Assembly: GCA_947497295.1 (NCBI GenBank) | Contig: CANMFU010000008.1 | Location: forward strand, 1-64,000 | DNA: 64,000 nucleotides | Source of the DNA: an uncultured Roseovarius sp. | Lineage (GTDB): Bacteria > Pseudomonadota > Alphaproteobacteria > Rhodobacterales > Rhodobacteraceae | Direction of reading: 5' to 3' | In this document: positions 60,401-64,000 of the stretch, piece by piece | How positions within the stretch are numbered: position 1 is the first letter of the stretch | Layout: each line of letters begins with the position of its first letter | Position numbers and translations under genes: made by a program | Notes under the pieces: model-generated | Told to the model about the DNA's origin: nothing | What the model saw: only the letters and a program-made list of their open reading frames with translations | Databases searched by the model: none

Positions 60401-62440
60401 ATGCCGCCCGCCGCCACCCTTCTGAGGGACATCTTCGGATTCGACGCCTTCCGCCCCGGGCAGGAGGACATCGTGACCGCCGTGGCAGATGGCCGCAACG
60501 TGCTGGCGATCATGCCGACGGGCGGCGGTAAATCGCTCTGCTTCCAGCTCCCCGCGCTGATGCGCGAGGGTGTCACAGTCGTCATATCTCCCCTCATCGC
60601 GCTCATGCGCGATCAGGTCCGCGCCCTGCGCGCTGTCGGAGTCGAGGCTGGCGCGCTGACCTCCGGCAACACCGAGGAGGAGACCGCCGCCATTTGGGAA
60701 GCGCTGGAGGCGGGCCGCCTGAAACTGCTCTACATCGCGCCCGAGCGTCTGGCTGCCGGGTCTGCCATGGGCATGCTGCGCCGTATCAACGTGACGCTGA
60801 TCGCGGTCGACGAGGCGCATTGCGTGAGCCAATGGGGCCATGATTTCCGCCCCGATTACCTGCGCATCGGCGAATTGCGCCGTGCATTGGGCGTGCCGCT
60901 GGCGGCATTTACTGCCACGGCGGATGCCGAAACTCAGGACGAAATCATTGAAAAGCTGTTCGACGGCGGCGCGCCTGAACGGTTCCTGCACGGGTTCAAC
61001 CGGCCCAACATCCACCTTGCTTTTGCAGCCAAGGATGGACCGCGCCGCCAGATCATGGAATTCGCCAAGGCCCGCAAGGGCCAGTCTGGCATCGTTTATT
61101 GTGGCACCCGCGCACGCACCGAAACGCTGGCGCAGGCGCTGCGCGAGGCGGGGCACAACGCCGTTGCCTATAACGGCGGGATGGAGGCAGGCGATCGCCG
61201 TCATGTCGAGGGGCGCTTTAACGCCGAGGACGGGCTGATCGTGGTCGCAACGGTCGCCTTTGGCATGGGCGTGGACAAACCCGACATCCGCTGGGTCGCC
61301 CATGCAGATCTGCCCAAATCCATTGAATCCTACTACCAGGAAATCGGGCGTGCCGGACGCGACGGCGCCCCCGCCGAAACGCTCACGCTCTACGGTCCCG
61401 ACGATATCCGCCTGCGCCGCTCCCAGATCGACGAGGGGCTGGCCCCGCCCGAACGCCGCATGGCCGATCACGCGCGCCTGAACGCGCTTTTGGGTCTGGC
61501 CGAAGCGCTGGAATGTCGCCGCGTCAAACTGCTGGGCTATTTCGGCGAGGTGACTGCCCCTTGCGGCAATTGCGACCTTTGCGATACGCCCCCCGCCACG
61601 TTCGACGGGACCGAGGCGGTGCGCAAGGCGCTGTCGGCGATCCTGCGCACCGGCGAATATTTCGGCGCGGGTCACCTGATCGACGTCCTGACCGGAAAGG
61701 ACACCGAAAAAGTCCGCCAGCGCGGCCATGATGCGCTGCCTACCTTCGGCGTTGGCAAGGATATGTCCAAGCAAAGCTGGCAGGCCATATTCCGCCAGAT
61801 GATGGGCCACGATCTGGTGCGCCCAGATCCCGAACGCCATGGCGCCCTGCGCATGACCGACCCCGCCGTGCCCATCCTCAAGGGCGAGGAGCGGGTGACG
61901 CTGCGCAAGGACACGGTGCAAAGCACCGACCGCCGCCCCACGGTAAAGGCGCTGGTATCAGACGAGGACGCGCCGCTGCTGTCCGCGCTCAAGGCGAAAC
62001 GCCGCGCTTTTGCCGAAGCGCAGAATGTGCCCGCCTATATCGTCTTCAACGACCGCACCCTGATCGAAATGGCCGAGGTTCGCCCCGCCACACTGGACCA
62101 GATGGCGCGGATCGGCGGTGTCGGCGCAAAAAAGCTGGAGCAATACGGCGACGCCTTTCTGGCGGTCATCAATGGCGATGCGGCCCGGGTGCACCCCGCG
62201 CGGCGCAAACTCGCGGGTCGTGCGGCTGGCAGCATATATGACCGCCTGATTGACGCGCAGACCCAGCTCGCCCGCGGCGCGGAAGGTCTGGACAAGCCGC
62301 TGAGTTGCTCGACGACACTGATCACCCGCATCGCCGAGACCCGTCCCCGCGACGCAGCGCAGATGGCGCGCATCCTGGGCGACAAGCGCGCCGAACGCTT
62401 CGGCCCCGCCTTTCTGGACGTTCTGCAAGAGGCGGACTAG
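60401..62440 (+). CDS. recQ: ATP-dependent DNA helicase RecQ
   Basis: This 679-residue 3'-5' helicase has Walker A MPTGGGKSLCFQLPAL (about 44-59), DEAH motif VDEAHCVSQWGHDFRPDY (about 139-156), motif VI SYYQEIGRAGRDG (about 310-322), the RQC zinc site with Cys in ALECRRVKLLGYFGEVTAPCGNCDLC (about 369-394), and HRDC at about 520-600. The last 70 residues repeat an HRDC-like pattern. It acts in recombination and fork repair. The start is ATG 60401. Confidence 0.96.
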   Translation: MPPAATLLRDIFGFDAFRPGQEDIVTAVADGRNVLAIMPTGGGKSLCFQLPALMREGVTVVISPLIALMRDQVRALRAVGVEAGALTSGNTEEETAAIWEALEAGRLKLLYIAPERLAAGSAMGMLRRINVTLIAVDEAHCVSQWGHDFRPDYLRIGELRRALGVPLAAFTATADAETQDEIIEKLFDGGAPERFLHGFNRPNIHLAFAAKDGPRRQIMEFAKARKGQSGIVYCGTRARTETLAQALREAGHNAVAYNGGMEAGDRRHVEGRFNAEDGLIVVATVAFGMGVDKPDIRWVAHADLPKSIESYYQEIGRAGRDGAPAETLTLYGPDDIRLRRSQIDEGLAPPERRMADHARLNALLGLAEALECRRVKLLGYFGEVTAPCGNCDLCDTPPATFDGTEAVRKALSAILRTGEYFGAGHLIDVLTGKDTEKVRQRGHDALPTFGVGKDMSKQSWQAIFRQMMGHDLVRPDPERHGALRMTDPAVPILKGEERVTLRKDTVQSTDRRPTVKALVSDEDAPLLSALKAKRRAFAEAQNVPAYIVFNDRTLIEMAEVRPATLDQMARIGGVGAKKLEQYGDAFLAVINGDAARVHPARRKLAGRAAGSIYDRLIDAQTQLARGAEGLDKPLSCSTTLITRIAETRPRDAAQMARILGDKRAERFGPAFLDVLQEAD

Positions 62441-62467
62441 ATGTAGGGAAATCTAAAAGGACATCCC

Positions 62468-63235
62468 ATGCTCGTCGTTATCTCGCCCGCCAAGAAACTG
62501 GATATGTCGCCCGTGGATGTCGCCGCCACCGTGCCCGGCTTTGCCAAGGACGCGAATGCGCTGGCCGAGATCGCAGGCAAGCTGAGCCAATCAGAATTGC
62601 AGGACCTGATGAGCATCAGCGCCGATCTGGCCAAGCTGAACGCCGGGCGGTTCGCCGATTTCGGCGAGATGGAGAGCAAGCCGGCCGCACTGGCCTTTGC
62701 CGGCGATACGTATCAGGGGCTTGAGGCGGGCAGCCTAGACGCCGATGAAATGGACTGGGCGCAGGATCATCTGCGCATCCTGTCAGGGCTTTACGGCCTT
62801 TTGCGCCCGCGCGACGCGATCCAGCCCTACCGGCTGGAAATGGGCAGCAAGCTGAAGACCGACAAGGGCAAATCGCTTTACGATTATTGGGGCCCCCGGA
62901 TCGCGGAGGCGCTGAACCGTCACGCTGCCGACGTGAAGGCCGATGTGCTGGTGAACTGCGCCAGTCAGGAATATTTCGGTGCCGTTGACGAGGCCGCGCT
63001 AAAGCTGCGCGTGGTCACGCCCGTCTTTATGGAGGACAAGGGCGGCACCCCGAAAATCGTCAGCTTCTACGCCAAGAAGGCGCGCGGCGCGATGGCGCGG
63101 TTTATCATCCAGAACCGCCTGACCGATGCAGACGCCCTGACCGATTTCGACACCGGGGGTTATTCTTATCGCCCGGACATGTCCGAGGAAAACAAGCCTG
63201 TCTTCTTGCGCAATCCAGAAGCCACCAGGACTTAA
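62468..63235 (+). CDS. yaaA: Peroxide-stress protein YaaA (UPF0246)
   Basis: This 255-residue DUF328/UPF0246 protein starts MLVVISPAKKLDMSP and has FAGDTYQGLEA (about 77-87), LRILSGLYGLLRPRDAIQPYRLEMGSKL (about 98-125) and FYAKKARGAMARFII (about 199-213). In E. coli YaaA limits iron-driven damage during peroxide stress. AAAGGAC precedes the ATG. It overlaps the convergent kinase gene by 4 bases. Confidence 0.93.
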   Translation: MLVVISPAKKLDMSPVDVAATVPGFAKDANALAEIAGKLSQSELQDLMSISADLAKLNAGRFADFGEMESKPAALAFAGDTYQGLEAGSLDADEMDWAQDHLRILSGLYGLLRPRDAIQPYRLEMGSKLKTDKGKSLYDYWGPRIAEALNRHAADVKADVLVNCASQEYFGAVDEAALKLRVVTPVFMEDKGGTPKIVSFYAKKARGAMARFIIQNRLTDADALTDFDTGGYSYRPDMSEENKPVFLRNPEATRT

Positions 63236-64000
63236 CTCACCTCCGCCATGGGCGCCGCCGGGGCGCGTGCGGTGTCCGGACAAGCATCTTTTATAAAGTC
63301 GTGAATAGCCGCTTTGCGCAGCGGCTTGGTCAGATAATGGTCAAGTCCGGCGGCGAGGATACTGGTATCGTCCCCTTCCATCGCATGGGCCGTCATTGCC
63401 ACCACCGGAACGTGCCTCCCGGTGCCCTGTTCGATGCGGCGGATATGGCCCGTTGCCTCCTTGCCGTCCATCATGGGCATGGAGATATCCATGAAAACGA
63501 TGTCAGGCCGAAACGACTGATACAGGTCGACTGCCTCAAGACCATTTTCGGCAAATACCAGATCGATATCCAACGTTTTGACCATCTTGCCAAAGACTAG
63601 TCGGTTCGTCTTGTTATCCTCGGCAGCCAAGACACGCATGGTGCGCGGGATGGCCTCCTCAGGCTCCGGGCTTGCGGCGTTATCGCCAGTGGGCAGCGAT
63701 CGCAAAAGGGCAAAAAGATCGCGACGCGGAACCGGCTTTTGCAGGACAGCACAAAGCAACGGACGAGCCGGATCCTGTTCAGCAGCGCCGGTGTTGTTGC
63801 TCAGCAGGACAATTGGCATTTTATAACCGGCGGCACGCAGAGCCTCGGCCAGCTCCAGCCCGTCCATACCGGGCATGTTGTGATCCGTCACGACCAGATC
63901 GATGCCATTATCCATTTGCTCCAGCGCCGCAGCCCCGGTCGCGCAGCAGACCGTTTCGATGTCCAAAAGCTCCATCTGTTTTTGAAGGACGACGCGGGTG
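63232..64000 (-). CDS. C-terminal part of a hybrid histidine kinase (two receiver domains)
   Basis: The frame enters from beyond the right edge. Two receiver-like domains are visible. The first has VVTDHNMPGMDGLELAE (phospho-acceptor Asp in VTDHN) and a Lys in LQKPVP. The second has AAEDNKTNRLVF, FMDISMPMMDGKEA (acceptor Asp) and YLTKPLRK. A sensor-kinase module is expected upstream outside the window, because the coding sequence continues in frame to position 64000 without a start signal. Ligand and partner are unknown. Confidence 0.85.
   Translation of the reverse strand, partial: TRVVLQKQMELLDIETVCCATGAAALEQMDNGIDLVVTDHNMPGMDGLELAEALRAAGYKMPIVLLSNNTGAAEQDPARPLLCAVLQKPVPRRDLFALLRSLPTGDNAASPEPEEAIPRTMRVLAAEDNKTNRLVFGKMVKTLDIDLVFAENGLEAVDLYQSFRPDIVFMDISMPMMDGKEATGHIRRIEQGTGRHVPVVAMTAHAMEGDDTSILAAGLDHYLTKPLRKAAIHDFIKDACPDTARAPAAPMAEVS

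Noticed and set aside
60335..61921. A 528-codon frame antisense to recQ
   Set aside because: recQ motifs are complete on the plus strand; the antisense frame has no start signal or domain.

Overview
The window looks like chromosomal DNA of a GC-rich alphaproteobacterium of the Rhodobacterales, most likely the roseobacter group. The signs are a stand-alone aa3 oxidase ctaD, the serB // serC-serA arrangement, an IalB-family secreted protein, a DUF1127 gene followed by paired CCUCCUCCC-loop hairpins (the CcsR or 'cuckoo' sRNA type known from Rhodobacter), and alphaproteobacterial gene orders such as mreBCD-mrdA-rodA and lptC-lptA-lptB with hpf and ptsN nearby. This assignment rests on gene content and recognised protein sequences only; no database search was run.

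Layout. 1-118: left end of an IS5-like insertion sequence that runs out of the window. 280-2902: IalB-like exported protein, type II L-asparaginase, serB. 3008-10754: a 7.7-kb integrated mobile element bounded by a perfect 27-bp direct repeat. It carries a tyrosine integrase, two divergent ribbon-helix-helix regulators with a tandem operator between them, an HNH nuclease, a remnant of a type IV secretion locus, a ColE1-like mobilization module (mobC and mobA, with mbeB-like and mbeD-like genes nested inside mobA in another frame) and a RepC-type replication initiator with a convincing counter-transcribed RNA gene upstream. The element sits in the 5' leader of serC and appears to bring a new promoter in exactly the position of the old one.

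10778-13602: serC-serA. 13717-17616: panB-panC, an unknown exported protein and a YcaQ-type DNA glycosylase. 17622-22865: a TonB-dependent uptake operon (DUF2946 protein, OprC/NosA-like copper receptor, ExbB, two ExbD, TonB). 23064-23149: tRNA-Leu(GAG). 23250-29850: peptidoglycan-binding exported protein, lipB, a small secreted protein, ctaD with an FNR-type box upstream, ridA, and a cupin/DUF1989 pair. 30333-36018: the mreB-mreC-mreD-mrdA-rodA elongation cluster. 36022-43699: a 2-hydroxyacid dehydrogenase, PG-binding lipoprotein, DUF2177 protein, Mrp/ApbC, DUF1127 plus sRNA, trhO, pncA, vanZ-like gene and glmM.

43719-52958: a surface-polysaccharide region with an ABC-2 export permease, cysQ, galU, galE, two paralogous glycosyltransferases, a core-2/I-branching-type transferase and a sulfotransferase with two sulfotransferase-like halves. 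It could make and sulfate an exopolysaccharide, with CysQ removing the 3',5'-ADP produced by PAPS-dependent sulfation. 52966-56768: ptsN, hpf, lptB, lptA, lptC, rnd. 56904-64000: arfB, a tiny ORF with a near-perfect Shine-Dalgarno sequence and a terminator, mepA, a UMF1-type MFS carrier, a YggT protein, recQ, yaaA, and the C-terminus of a hybrid histidine kinase cut by the window edge.
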